A program made the position numbers and the translations under genes. Of a DNA stretch of 64,000 nucleotides, positions 1 through 8,218 are shown piece after piece (the first letter of the stretch is position 1; every line of letters begins with the position of its first letter). The notes under the pieces are model-generated. The model made no database searches. It was not told the origin of the DNA and worked only from the letters and a program-made list of their open reading frames with translations. Source of the stretch: Alphaproteobacteria bacterium (GTDB lineage Bacteria > Pseudomonadota > Alphaproteobacteria > Sphingomonadales > JAKSBY01); NCBI GenBank assembly GCA_021774625.1, contig JAJFIV010000015.1:1-64000 (forward strand). The letters are read 5' to 3'.

Positions 1-852
1 TCTCGCCTGACTGGAAGCGGCGCGGGGTCAGGCCCGCATAAGCCCCCACATCCGTTGACCCGCCGAACCGCGCCGGGTCTTCAATGCCGGCCTGATAGGT
101 CAGGGCGGTGACAGGGCCAACGCCGGGAATGGTCATCAAACGGCGGCAGACCGGATCGGCCGCCGTTCGTGCCTTCATCTGTTTGTTCAAATGACTGATC
201 TCCTGCTCAAGGACCTCAAGGGACCGGATCAGGGGAACAAGCATCGGTTTCAGGGATGGCTCCTGTTCAAACAACCGGATCAGCCGCTCATTCCTCTTGC
301 CCGGCGTCGTCACTGCTCCCAGTCGAAGACCGAACAGTTTCAACAGACCCCGCAACTGGTTCAGCATATCCGCGTGGCTTTTCACCAGCTGATGGCGCAC
401 CCGCAGCATTGTCCGGTCCAGATGGGTATTCTGATCCTTGACATGCACCGCCTTGTACCAGCCGGTGCGGGCCAGCAGCCCTGAGCGGCGCCTCATGGGC
501 ATGTGGCCAGCGGCGGCCGCGCTGCCCGGAGGCTAAACAAAACCGCCAGCCCTTCGGCGTCATTGACATCCGACTTGTTGAGCCGGGTCGATAGAACCCC
601 TTTGGCATGCCGCGCACAGATGCACACGGCGTCAATGCCTCTCTTATGCAGGCCGTGATAGAGAAAGCTGGATATTGGCCCGGTTTCCAGAACGGCGGTG
701 GCAAGGCGGGGGGCCCGTTTCCTCAGCGTCCGGCTCAACGCATCCGGATCACTGGCGCACATGCCCTGCCAGTGCAGAGTGCCAGCCTGGTTAACGATAC
801 AGATGTTGGTTTTCTTGTCACTAACGTCAAGTCCGGCGTATAATCGCTCCAT
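1..852 (-). pseudogene. IS110-family transposase, frameshifted and cut by the window edge
   Basis: The N-terminal part (852 down to about 530) has the DEDD-type start of IS110 transposases: MERLYAGLDVSDKKT, a VLETGP motif and NKSDVNDAEGLAVL. Translation in a second frame (about 484 down to 1) continues with LARTGWYKAVHVKDQNT, then IPGVGPVTALTY and GLTPRRFQSGE, the C-terminal transposase_20 domain with its conserved serine. In intact relatives GLAVL runs directly into LARTGW, so about 65 extra bases (near 485-545) seem inserted here; 65 is not a multiple of three and creates a TGA at about 493. The extreme C-terminus lies left of the window. An SD (AGGAG) precedes the ATG at 852. The family encodes recombinases that use a seed/bridge RNA. 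The gene as read is inactive unless the frame is rescued. Confidence 0.85.
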
Positions 853-927
853 GGGTCATTCTCCTATGCTTGGGGCAAGCTTGCAAAACACAAACCTGAC
901 CCCGTTTTATCATATGGAGAATGATCC
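853..927 (-). promoter_or_regulatory. Inverted repeat that can mask the transposase ribosome binding site; possible IS110 left-end RNA region
   Basis: Bases 853-864 (GGGTCATTCTCC) and 916-927 (GGAGAATGATCC) are inverted copies with one mismatch. On the minus strand the left arm contains the Shine-Dalgarno of the transposase, so a transcript entering from outside would fold the SD into a stem with a loop of about 51 nt. Such sequestration is known for other insertion sequences; the use here is inference. In IS110 elements this 5' noncoding end also encodes the bridge RNA, so the two roles may overlap. Confidence 0.45.
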
Positions 928-1244
928 TAATCCAATTACGCTATGTCCCCGGAACTCCTATGCCTACCGGACTGGCGTGCATGGCCGCTGAATGTGCCTT
1001 TGCAGTTTGGCTGAATGCGTGGCACCGCAAGCGTCCGGACAAGGACATCGGCGAGGCCGACGAATGGCCGCGTTGCGTGGTTTGGCCCAAGAAATAGTAC
1101 CTGCGGCGAACGACCGGTTTCCGCCCGAAGTGGGCATTCGCAGAGCGATTGCCGAAAGGACAAATGTAGCCAATAGCGGCCATAAGCCTCATTTTGAAGT
1201 GTTCGTTATACTTCCTCGCGAGCATTCTCGAATTGAGGATATCC
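928..1244. other. Unassigned stretch between IS110 and the dehalogenase gene
   Basis: No recognisable gene. A 45-codon plus-strand reading frame (960-1097) ends in WPRCVVWPKK and could be a remnant, but I do not recognise a family and see no good SD. The outer end of the IS110 element should lie in here, but IS110 elements often have no clear inverted ends and I cannot place it. Confidence 0.3.
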
Positions 1245-1952
1245 CTAGCGCTCTAGATTTGCCTGCCAGCGCTGAACGATCTGACCGGCCAGGTCGGTTA
1301 GTTCTGATGCGGTAATGTCTGGGATCGGCACTTTTGCTGCGGCCAGAATTGCGTTGTGGGGACGTGTAATGAGTGCGCCACGGCACCCAGCGGCCTGGGC
1401 ACCAATCGTATCCCATAAATGACAGGCGACGAGGCACAGGTCCGCCGTCACGACACCCATCTCCTCAGCCACGAGACGGTACGTTTCGGGGGCTGGCTTG
1501 AATTTTCGAACCGCCTCGACACTGAAGGAGCGTTCGAAAAAATCACCAAGCCCGGCGCGTTCAAGCGGCGTGGGCGAAGATGCACTTGCCGAATTTGTCA
1601 GTGTCACAAGCCGGAAACCCGCATCGCGTAGCCGGGTGAGAGCCGGGATGACATCCGGATGCGCCGGCATCGTATTCATCCGTTCTTTCAGTTCATCAAT
1701 GTCGCTATCGGATACTGTTACGCCATGTATTGATGCGACCATTCGCAGTGTTCCCACGGCCAACTCGCCGAACGGCGTGTAAAGGCCGGAAAGGGTCATC
1801 GTTTGGGAATAGAGGATCAGTTGCGCAAACCACTCTCTCAGCACGGAACTGTCGCCGAAGACGCGATCAAACAGTGGTTCGAGCGTGGTGATGTCGAGAA
1901 GTGTCTCGTTCACGTCGAAAACGATAGTCGAAAGACGTGTGTCATTGACCAT
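1245..1952 (-). CDS. HAD-superfamily hydrolase, haloacid dehalogenase type II-like
   Basis: This 235-residue protein has the four HAD motifs in order: motif I with nucleophile Asp13 (FDVNETL), motif II at LTNS (Ser121), motif III Lys152 in KFKPAPETY, and motif IV at WDTIGA (Asp181). Length and layout match L-2-haloacid dehalogenase-like hydrolases, which displace halide through an aspartyl ester. However the SSN residues of well-studied L-2-haloacid dehalogenases read ACH here (176-178), a pattern that I associate with less-characterised relatives, so activity on haloacids is not assured. It is cytosolic (no signal peptide). It lies in the accessory left part, 114 bp downstream of a YghU-like gene on the same strand, and could be cotranscribed with it. 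Confidence 0.8.
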   Translation of the reverse strand: MVNDTRLSTIVFDVNETLLDITTLEPLFDRVFGDSSVLREWFAQLILYSQTMTLSGLYTPFGELAVGTLRMVASIHGVTVSDSDIDELKERMNTMPAHPDVIPALTRLRDAGFRLVTLTNSASASSPTPLERAGLGDFFERSFSVEAVRKFKPAPETYRLVAEEMGVVTADLCLVACHLWDTIGAQAAGCRGALITRPHNAILAAAKVPIPDITASELTDLAGQIVQRWQANLER

Positions 1953-2066
1953 GGGTCATCCTTTCTCGGTAGTTGGCTCCACCTGTCGCCTCATCCGGAA
2001 CATCAGAGTCATGACAGCTCCCTATTTCTATCCCGCACGACCGGCGCTTGTACCCCCCCACTTCGG

Positions 2067-2948
2067 CTAGGTCTTTTCGTTCCCGATTTTATCCCACGTG
2101 CTGGTCTCAAAATCGTCTGCATCGTGGCGCTCTCGCAGCTGACTTCCGGGCTCACCCCAGGCGCGGTTGACCATGCGACCACGCCGCACGGCAGCGCGCT
2201 GAACGACCTGATCTGTCCAGCGCCGGACGTGGGTGTATTCGTGAGCGGAGAGAAACTCAGCCGCATCATATACAACACCCTTCACGACCGCCCCGTACCA
2301 GGGCCAGATAGCGATATCGGCGATACTGTAACTGTTTCCTGCCATATACTCGTTCTCGGCCAGATGGCGGTCGAGCACGTCGAGTTGGCGTTTCACCTCC
2401 ATGGCAAACCGGTCAATGCCATATTCGATCTTGATGGGCGCATAGGCGTAGAAATGCCCGAAGCCACCACCGAGATAGGGTGCGCTGCCCATCTGCCAGA
2501 AAAGCCAGTTCAGGCATTCCGTGCGGTCTCTGTGATCCTCGGGCAGGAAAGCTCCGAACTTCTCGGCAAGATATAGGAGGATACTGCCGCTCTCGAACAC
2601 GCGGGTCGGCGGGTTCATGCTGTAATCCATCAGCGCCGGGATTTTGGAGTTGGGATTGACGTCGACAAAGCCGGATCCAAACTGATCTCCTTCGTTGATG
2701 TCGATCAGCCACGCGTCGTACTCCGCGCCTTTATGTCCGAGCTCGAGCAGTTCTTCGAGCATGATTGTCACCTTCACCCCATTAGGCGTGGCCATGGAAT
2801 AAAGCTGCAACGGATGCTTGCCGACAGGCAGATCTTTGTCATGGGTCGGGCCCGCCGTGGGGCGGTTGATACTGGCGAACTTTCCGCCGTTACCCTTCTT
2901 CCGTTCCCAGACTTTTGGAGGCGTAAATTCAGAAAGTTTCTGAGCCAC
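2067..2948 (-). CDS. yghU: YghU-like glutathione-dependent disulfide-bond oxidoreductase (GST superfamily)
   Basis: Nu-class GST homologue of about 293 residues, matching the length of E. coli YghU. The start region PPKVWERKKGNGGKFA, then HPLQLYSMATPNGVKV (thioredoxin-like N-domain with the T/N-containing glutathione site), NPNSKIPAL and ESGSILLYLAEK are all diagnostic, followed by an alpha-helical C-domain with NEYMAGNSYSIADIAIWPW. The family reduces disulfides or peroxides with glutathione in the cytosol. I chose the GTG at 2948, preceded by AAGGA, because a longer frame to 3068 would overlap the upstream gene and add a non-homologous tail. It follows the CMD-like gene by 61 bp and is probably in one operon with it, controlled by the TetR-type regulator upstream. 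Confidence 0.88.
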   Translation of the reverse strand: MAQKLSEFTPPKVWERKKGNGGKFASINRPTAGPTHDKDLPVGKHPLQLYSMATPNGVKVTIMLEELLELGHKGAEYDAWLIDINEGDQFGSGFVDVNPNSKIPALMDYSMNPPTRVFESGSILLYLAEKFGAFLPEDHRDRTECLNWLFWQMGSAPYLGGGFGHFYAYAPIKIEYGIDRFAMEVKRQLDVLDRHLAENEYMAGNSYSIADIAIWPWYGAVVKGVVYDAAEFLSAHEYTHVRRWTDQVVQRAAVRRGRMVNRAWGEPGSQLRERHDADDFETSTWDKIGNEKT

Positions 2949-3009
2949 TATCTTTTCCTTGTTGCGATTAGTGCGGCGGACGAGGCTTCGCCCCGGCCGC
3001 CGGACTTGT

Positions 3010-3564
3010 TCAGGCCGCCTTGCGCCATGCGAACTTCTGGAACGGCTGGTCCACCGGCGTGTCGGCAAGATGGTTGGTGTAGTTCGACATCACCTTCTGG
3101 GAATAACCGAGAATAACTTCGAGGATCTGCCGCTTGGTAAAGTCGGCATCGAGGAACGCCTGCACCGCATTGTCACTCACGTTGCCGCGGTTCCGGACCA
3201 AGGTGAGGGTAAAGTCACGAAGTGCCTCAAGCCGTGCGTTCGGCAAGGGCGTCTTGTTGCGAAGCGCGTCGGTAATCGCGTCGTCCACGCCCATGCTCTT
3301 TGCGATGCCGGTATGGGCGGGTACGCAGTAATGGCAGGCATTCTCGACATTGACCGTCTGCCAGACCACGGTCAATTCGTCCTTATCGAAGCTGGAGTTC
3401 ACGAACAGTTGGTGGACTGTCTGGTAGGCTTCCAGCAGGCCGGGCGCTTCAGCCATGACCGCGTGCAAGCCGGGGATCATGCCAAATGCCTTTTTCGATT
3501 TGGCGAGCAGAGTTTTGCTCTCGTCAGGTGCGGTGGTTTCGTCGTGCAAGGTGAATGAGGTCAT
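3010..3564 (-). CDS. Carboxymuconolactone decarboxylase / AhpD-like family protein
   Basis: The 184-residue protein carries an AhpD-type redox motif, ENACHYCVPAHT, with Cys77 and Cys80 and the downstream His84. AhpD relatives act as thiol peroxidase or reductase partners in peroxide defence; several are simply called peroxidase-related enzymes. No signal peptide is seen. It is the first gene of the minus-strand group (with yghU) and its start at 3564 is about 60 bp from twin palindromic operators (3628-3667), with a TetR gene divergently oriented beyond them. That arrangement suggests that the regulator represses this pair and itself. The true substrate cannot be read from the sequence. Confidence 0.8.
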   Translation of the reverse strand: MTSFTLHDETTAPDESKTLLAKSKKAFGMIPGLHAVMAEAPGLLEAYQTVHQLFVNSSFDKDELTVVWQTVNVENACHYCVPAHTGIAKSMGVDDAITDALRNKTPLPNARLEALRDFTLTLVRNRGNVSDNAVQAFLDADFTKRQILEVILGYSQKVMSNYTNHLADTPVDQPFQKFAWRKAA

Positions 3565-3627
3565 CAGTATCTCCTGGTTTCAAATTCGGCTTCTTAGCGA
3601 TGGCTAGGAGCACTGAAGATAAGATAT

Positions 3628-3667
3628 TTGAGTGATTGCTCAATAGAAAATTTGAGCGATCACTCAA
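3628..3667. promoter_or_regulatory. Twin palindromic operators for the divergent TetR regulator
   Basis: Two 16-bp palindromes, TTGAGTGATTGCTCAA (3628-3643, nearly perfect) and TTGAGCGATCACTCAA (3652-3667, nearly perfect), start 24 bp apart in the divergent promoter region between the CMD-like gene and the TetR gene. TTGAGYGATYRCTCAA-like palindromes are typical TetR-family sites. A further half site (GTGATTGA) lies just to the right. Binding is inferred. Confidence 0.75.
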
Positions 3668-3732
3668 AAGTGATTGACGATTCGACCTGACCGTGCAAGA
3701 CAAGGCTAGGAAACATCACTAAATAAGAAGCT

Positions 3733-4326
3733 ATGAAACGCGCACGCCCATATAATCGTGATACCGCACTCGATGCAGCACTTAACCTGTTCTGGAAAAA
3801 GGGATATCACGCCACGTCGTTGAAGGATCTCGAAGCAGCGCTGAAAATGAAGCCGGGAAGCATCTACGCGGCCTTCTCAAGCAAGGAAGCGCTCTTTCTT
3901 GCGGCGCTTGAGCGGTACTATCGCCAGAACCTGAGAGCGGTCCGGTCTATGGTTGAAGAAATGGACTCACCGCTTAGGGGACTTGCCGATCATCTCCGGC
4001 GGTTTGGTCAGAGCCGGGACGGAGACACAGAGTGCCGCGCATGCATGCTGACCAAAACGCTCCTCGATGCGACGTCGTCGGAAACCGCGATTGCACAACA
4101 GGCTCGTCTCTACCTTGATCAGCTCAAGGCAGAGTTTGCCGCCGTATTTGATCTCGCGAAGTCAGTTGGCGAGCTTCCCCCGGATGCCGATTCCGACCGA
4201 CTGGCGCGGCGATACCAATCAGACGTCATAGCGCTCAGAATTGAGTCGCATCGTGGCACGGATCAAGTTGAACGGGCCGTTCTCGCCGAGGACATGGCGC
4301 GGGAACTGGAGCAGCTGAGGGCTTAA
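3733..4326 (+). CDS. TetR/AcrR-family transcriptional repressor
   Basis: A 197-residue protein with a typical TetR N-terminal helix-turn-helix: RDTALDAALNLFWKKGYHATSLKDLEAALKMKPGSIYAAFSSKEALF (about residues 9-55), followed by an all-helical ligand/dimer domain. The motif CRACMLTKTLLD is common in the subgroup that regulates nearby redox or reductase genes. The gene is divergent from the CMD-like/yghU pair and twin palindromes sit between them, so autoregulation and control of the pair are likely. The inducer is unknown; a two-cysteine stretch (about Cys99 and Cys102) might sense electrophiles, but that is speculative. Confidence 0.88.
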   Translation: MKRARPYNRDTALDAALNLFWKKGYHATSLKDLEAALKMKPGSIYAAFSSKEALFLAALERYYRQNLRAVRSMVEEMDSPLRGLADHLRRFGQSRDGDTECRACMLTKTLLDATSSETAIAQQARLYLDQLKAEFAAVFDLAKSVGELPPDADSDRLARRYQSDVIALRIESHRGTDQVERAVLAEDMARELEQLRA

Positions 4327-4747
4327 CCGAATTAATCCAAGAGCCATTTCTTGACTTGGCGGACTCATTGAATTGCTAGAGCATTTCCGGGCAGCATAGA
4401 ATCGAAAGCTGGTTTACAAGGCTGATTTCTTCTTGTCCGTCGTCAGAACATTTGTCATTAGAGGTAGTTTAACGGAATGTTCCCCGTCAGCACCTATGTC
4501 CCATAAATGAGGTTGTGGTGTAGTGAGTGTTTTGATTTCATCGTAGTGACGAAGGAACAAAGGGCAGCTAATTCTCCATATACGGGTCCCGGCACCGTCC
4601 CGGCACCCGCATTCTGCTCTGCCGGTAGTCTCGGGGTGCCTAACTTGTACTGAAAATATACGCTGCGGGTAGTGTTATTGTAGCATTTCAGGAGTAGCGT
4701 TTGGCTGAAACCAGCCGTTTTTGCTATCTTTCCTGCCATGTGCCGGG
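4327..4747. other. Gene-free stretch downstream of the TetR gene
   Basis: About 420 bp with no supportable gene. A GC-rich patch around 4590-4640 has partial repeats of GTCCCGGCAC. A minus-strand frame (4494-4739) shows no recognisable motif. It may be debris of the mobile region. Confidence 0.3.
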
Positions 4748-5761
4748 CTAAGCTCCCTTTCTGTTATGTCCCACAGTCTCTTTTTCCCGGGTTTTTCCTC
4801 TTCCCGCTTTTTTCCTTCGCTTGCGATAGGCGCGCATGCGGCAGGCGTCGGAGCAGAAGCGTTTGTCGGGCCGGCCCTGTTCGGGGGAGAGCGCGAACCA
4901 GGTGGGACAGTCCGTGCATTGGCGGTAATCCGCCTTGCCGGTGATGGCGAGAGCTGCCTGAAGCCATAAGGCGCCAATGAGCCCTTTCGGCATCAGGGTG
5001 GCGGCAAGATCACCCGCCCCCGACACACCAAACTCGGTGCGGCCCCTGAGGCCTTCTTCCAGCCACTGGGCCAGCAAGAGTTCAGGCCACTTCTTCCGGT
5101 CCGTTCGGGCAATCTGTTGAAACCGCTCCGGGTCTATGGATATCCCAGCCAGAAGCTAACTCTTCTCCAGATGCTTCAGACCGGACGATCCCGTCCTGAT
5201 CCTCAATCGCGCAGTTTTTCTGGTCAGCCGTGTATTAAAGACGGAACCATCCCCCGCCCGGATCAAATCCCAGAGACCGATCACCCGCGCCATGGCATTG
5301 GCCTCTGACTGCCACAGATCAATAGGCTCGGCCCAATAGAGGTTGAGACCCTGCTTTCCGGGTTCGCCAGGCACAACATCCACAATGGCGGTCAAGAGAT
5401 CAGCCCCCAATGGCCCAAATTGATTGGCAAAGGCAATGACGTCTTCTTCAGATTTGAGTTTAGCAAAAGCATGGAACAGACCCGTCTGTTCCTCAAAAGG
5501 GGCAGAGCGATTATATGCCAGGTCCGCCATGGCAAACTGCGCCGCGCTGGCCTGGGTCAGACCTTCCCTGAGCAACACGGCTTCCCTGCGGTCTGCCTGT
5601 TCAGCCGGCGCCAGAAATCTCAGCGGCGCATCAAACGGCAGCCGGTGATCGTCGGCAACAATGGCGCCATGGCTGGAAACAAAGGTCGCCTCCCCCCGCG
5701 AGCGCCGGGCAAAGGTCTCTGATTCGTCAGTTAACCGCGAACTGACCCTGCTTCGCGCCAT
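4748..5761 (-). pseudogene. Zinc-finger hypothetical protein gene, interrupted by an in-frame TAG and truncated at the 5' side
   Basis: Two open segments (5761-5156 and 5077-4748) are in the same reading frame, separated only by a TAG at 5156-5158; the sequence continues in frame as LLAGISIDPERFQQIARTD and KKWPELLLAQWLEEGLRG. The C-terminal part has a zinc-binding pattern, CTDCPTWF and FCSDACRMRAYRKRKK (four cysteines), a common tail in uncharacterised proteins of mobile regions. Function is unknown. The first ~20 residues are antisense to a tyrosine recombinase gene, so the real N-terminus probably was lost at the junction near 5700-5720. A sequencing error at the TAG is an alternative. Confidence 0.65.
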
Positions 5762-6371
5762 GCTGAATTATGCATCTGACGTCTGGGATCACAAAATCCC
5801 CAAGATTGACTGGAAGGCCCAATGGCTTAAGGAGCCGCCATGGCGTGACCGCTATCTGACCATAGAGGAGTATCAAGAACTCTTGGATGGCTGCCATACT
5901 TCATTGCGGCCAATCGTCATATTTGCTGTCAATACGGGCCTCCGTTTGAATAACATTAAAACCCTGACCTGGAGACAGGTGGATTTCGCTGCCCGGCGAA
6001 TCAATGTTCTCCTGAAGGGCAACAAACGTCACACGATCCGCATGAGCCAGACCATCATTGCTCTGCTGTCCTCAATGGACAGGGATCGGGGGCGAGTCTT
6101 TGATTTCAGGAATTTCAGAAAGCGATGGGCGTCAGCTTTGAAGACGTCAGGGGTGGAAGATTTTCGCTTTCATGATCTGCGCCACACCTTCGCGACATGG
6201 ATGGTTCAGAACGGTGTGCCATTAGAGCGCGTCATGAAATGGATGGGCCATTCTGATATATCCCAAACCATGAGATATGCCCACCATGCGCCACAATCTG
6301 AAGGTGACGATTTCGCCATTCTCGACGGCATTACGGCACATTTTAAGACACATTCTGAGGTAAAGCATTGA
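5661..6371 (+). CDS. Tyrosine recombinase/integrase, catalytic domain only (truncated N-terminus)
   Basis: The 236-residue frame holds the whole phage-integrase catalytic domain: Arg95 in NTGLRLNNIKTLTW, Lys119 in the LLKGNKRHT turn, His171 and Arg174 in FHDLRHTFATW, His197 in MGHSDISQ and nucleophile Tyr206 in MRYAHHA. The SAM-like core-binding domain starts only at about residue 20 (SSVNRELTLLRAMLNYA) and the arm-binding N-terminus is missing, while family members are usually 320-400 residues. The first 50-60 bases overlap the antisense zinc-finger pseudogene, so the start codon is probably accidental. It ends 20 bp before a tRNA-Pro remnant, as integrase genes typically abut their attachment site. 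Confidence 0.85.
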   Translation: MAPWLETKVASPRERRAKVSDSSVNRELTLLRAMLNYASDVWDHKIPKIDWKAQWLKEPPWRDRYLTIEEYQELLDGCHTSLRPIVIFAVNTGLRLNNIKTLTWRQVDFAARRINVLLKGNKRHTIRMSQTIIALLSSMDRDRGRVFDFRNFRKRWASALKTSGVEDFRFHDLRHTFATWMVQNGVPLERVMKWMGHSDISQTMRYAHHAPQSEGDDFAILDGITAHFKTHSEVKH

Positions 6372-6391
6372 TGTTAAACGAAACGAAAGAA

Positions 6392-6432
<41 letters not shown>

Positions 6433-6496
6433 ACATAGGATGAATGCGGTGCCGTTGGATACACGAAGGTATCCGCGACGGCAAGTCCTGCTTTGC

Positions 6497-6910
6497 TCAA
6501 CGGCTGTTTAAAAGGCGGAACGTGGCGCTGATCAGAGCGACCTTGCTGCCGGAAACTGATATGCTGCCTGCGACAAAAGCGAGTGTTCGGGTGCGGCGGT
6601 TAACTTCGGCCCGTCCTTCGATCCAGGCGTTTTGCGGGGCGGGGGCCATAAAATCTGTTAGCAGACGGACCGTTGCGAAAGGCGGTCCGGCGACGTCCAT
6701 CACCGCCCGGGCAAGCACGATATCGGCAAAGGTCATCAGCATGCCGCCATGGACAAAACCACCGGAATTGCAAAGGTCCGGGCGGGCGCGAAACGCCCGA
6801 ACCCAGTTTTCGCCATCACTTTTCTCGTAAACCGGCCCGACCATGGCGCCAAAGGGATTTGAGGATTTGATCGGCGCAAATCCTGCGGGCGCGCCCCCTG
6901 CTCCACTCAC
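6497..6910 (-). CDS. PaaI-family hotdog-fold acyl-CoA thioesterase
   Basis: A 137-residue protein with the hotdog thioesterase signature CNSGGFVHGGMLMTFADI (HGG motif and an Asp at the helix), matching PaaI-type enzymes which hydrolyse acyl- or phenylacetyl-CoA thioesters. Length is normal for a single hotdog domain. No signal peptide. It overlaps the stop of the upstream DUF192 gene by 4 bp (ATGA), so translation is probably coupled. The substrate cannot be predicted. It is the first intact gene on the right side of the island boundary. Confidence 0.82.
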   Translation of the reverse strand: MSGAGGAPAGFAPIKSSNPFGAMVGPVYEKSDGENWVRAFRARPDLCNSGGFVHGGMLMTFADIVLARAVMDVAGPPFATVRLLTDFMAPAPQNAWIEGRAEVNRRTRTLAFVAGSISVSGSKVALISATFRLLNSR

Positions 6911-7398
6911 TTTTCGTTCTCGTCCAGATTCCCGAAAATCCGGTGGCGGACCAGATCGCCGGGCTCAATGCCAAGTTTTTCCGTCACACCCGCGGCCAGT
7001 TCCAGTGCGGAAACGACCTCACCATCCGAAAAGATGCTGTCCTCTGAATGAGGGGTGGCATCGTGCGCGATATTGACGATCCGGCCATCGGCGCCGATGA
7101 ACAGGATATCCAGCGGAACGAAGGTGTTTTTCATCCAGATGGAGATAACGCGCGGCCCCTCATATTGGAAAATCATGCCCCTGCTTTCCGCAAGCTCGGG
7201 CCGGAACATCAGGCCGATGCCACGTTCCTGCCTGCTTTGCGCGACTTCAACCGTAAAATTATGGTGGTGGCCGTCGGCCGTCTCGATCGCCAGGGGCGTA
7301 TCCGCCAGCCTCTGGGCGCCGTTTTGCGCCGCCGAAGCGCCTGCATGAAAAAGAAGAACAAAACCGATGACTATTCTTTGAAAAGTAAGCAGCCGCAT
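6907..7398 (-). CDS. DUF192-family exported protein
   Basis: The start at ATG 7398 (MRLLTFQRIVIGFVLLFHAGASAAQ) gives a clean signal peptide cut after ASAAQ; an upstream ATG at 7437 would add 13 residues. The mature part has RGIGLMFRPEL, GMIFQYEGPRVISIWMKNTFVPLDILFI and the C-terminal VVSALELAAGV, typical of DUF192 proteins of about 150-170 residues. The family is periplasmic or membrane-linked and its role is not established; some members are small beta-fold proteins. It overlaps the thioesterase gene by 4 bp. Confidence 0.82.
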   Translation of the reverse strand: MRLLTFQRIVIGFVLLFHAGASAAQNGAQRLADTPLAIETADGHHHNFTVEVAQSRQERGIGLMFRPELAESRGMIFQYEGPRVISIWMKNTFVPLDILFIGADGRIVNIAHDATPHSEDSIFSDGEVVSALELAAGVTEKLGIEPGDLVRHRIFGNLDENEK

Positions 7399-7479
7399 AA
7401 TGCCGTGTCCTTGCCGTATCAAAAGACCGGCCATCATACTATAAGCAGAAAAAGGCTATTCCAAGACCAAAGAACCGTA

Positions 7480-8034
7480 TTATTTCAGCTCGATCTGGGC
7501 GACGAGCGGCCCGCGCTCCCCATCACCAACCCTGATTTTGATTTTCTGACCCGGCTCGATCTCGCCAATACCGGCCCGGCGCAGGGTCTCCATATGGATA
7601 AATATATCCTGACTGCCGTCCCCCTTCGAGACAAAGCCATAGCCCTTGATCCGGTTAAACCATTTCACGGTTGCGTCGACAAAATCACCGACGGCTTCGG
7701 GAACCGGGTAATTGTCACCGTCTTCCCCCTTCTTTTTTTCGACGGAATCTATGTCCGGCACCACCGCAGTGGATAGATCCAGATCCAGAAGCTTGACCGC
7801 CTGATAGCCCCGGTTGCGCTTCATTGCTTCGCACAGGACCGTTGCCCCTTCCGGTATGGACCGGCGGCCGATCTCACGCAGAACGGAAAAATGCAGCAGG
7901 ATATCGCCGTCATTGGCTTCGGGGACAATAAAGCCATAACCCTTGACAGCGTCAAACCACTTTATGACGCCCTTAATCTCGAAAGTGGCAACCTGATCAT
8001 CTTTGCCATTTAATTTTTCGCCCCGTTCACTCAT
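7480..8034 (-). CDS. Cold-shock protein with two CSD domains
   Basis: The 184-residue protein has two cold-shock domains: the first around residues 19-85 with [16 protein letters not shown] and ILLHFSVL, the second around residues 115-180 with [16 protein letters not shown] and DIFIHMETL. The two RNP motifs (KGYGF and the xxIFxH type) bind single-stranded RNA/DNA. A linker rich in Lys/Asp/Glu joins them. Double-CSD proteins of this size are common in alphaproteobacteria, where they act as RNA chaperones. A perfect hairpin (8108-8129) is located about 75-95 bp upstream and may belong to its 5' leader. Confidence 0.9.
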   Translation of the reverse strand: MSERGEKLNGKDDQVATFEIKGVIKWFDAVKGYGFIVPEANDGDILLHFSVLREIGRRSIPEGATVLCEAMKRNRGYQAVKLLDLDLSTAVVPDIDSVEKKKGEDGDNYPVPEAVGDFVDATVKWFNRIKGYGFVSKGDGSQDIFIHMETLRRAGIGEIEPGQKIKIRVGDGERGPLVAQIELK

Positions 8035-8107
8035 GGCAAGGCTCCAACCTGATTATTCAGACTAACATATTTTGGCAACCGCGCCAAACTTACACTAGTC
8101 CTGCCTG

Positions 8108-8129
8108 ATTATCACGCATTCGTGATAAT
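8108..8129. promoter_or_regulatory. Perfect 8-bp hairpin or operator upstream of the cold-shock gene
   Basis: ATTATCAC (8108-8115) and GTGATAAT (8122-8129) are exact inverted copies with a 6-base loop GCATTC. It stands 74 bp upstream of the cold-shock gene start, with no T-run following on either strand, so a leader hairpin or protein site is more likely than a terminator. Confidence 0.45.
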
Positions 8130-8218
8130 TTAATGCGAATATACGGGCAAAGCTTGCAATGCTGCAATTATAAATGGAGGCAAAGCACAGAAAAATGGAC
8201 TTGATGCGGTGCAGCGCC

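Noticed and set aside
1803-2576. Plus-strand frame of 257 codons opposite the HAD/YghU genes
   Set aside because: It overlaps two well-supported minus-strand genes and has no recognisable motif.
2949-3068. Longer N-terminus for the YghU-like protein
   Set aside because: The extra residues are basic and non-homologous and overlap the upstream gene; the GTG with AAGGA gives the family length.
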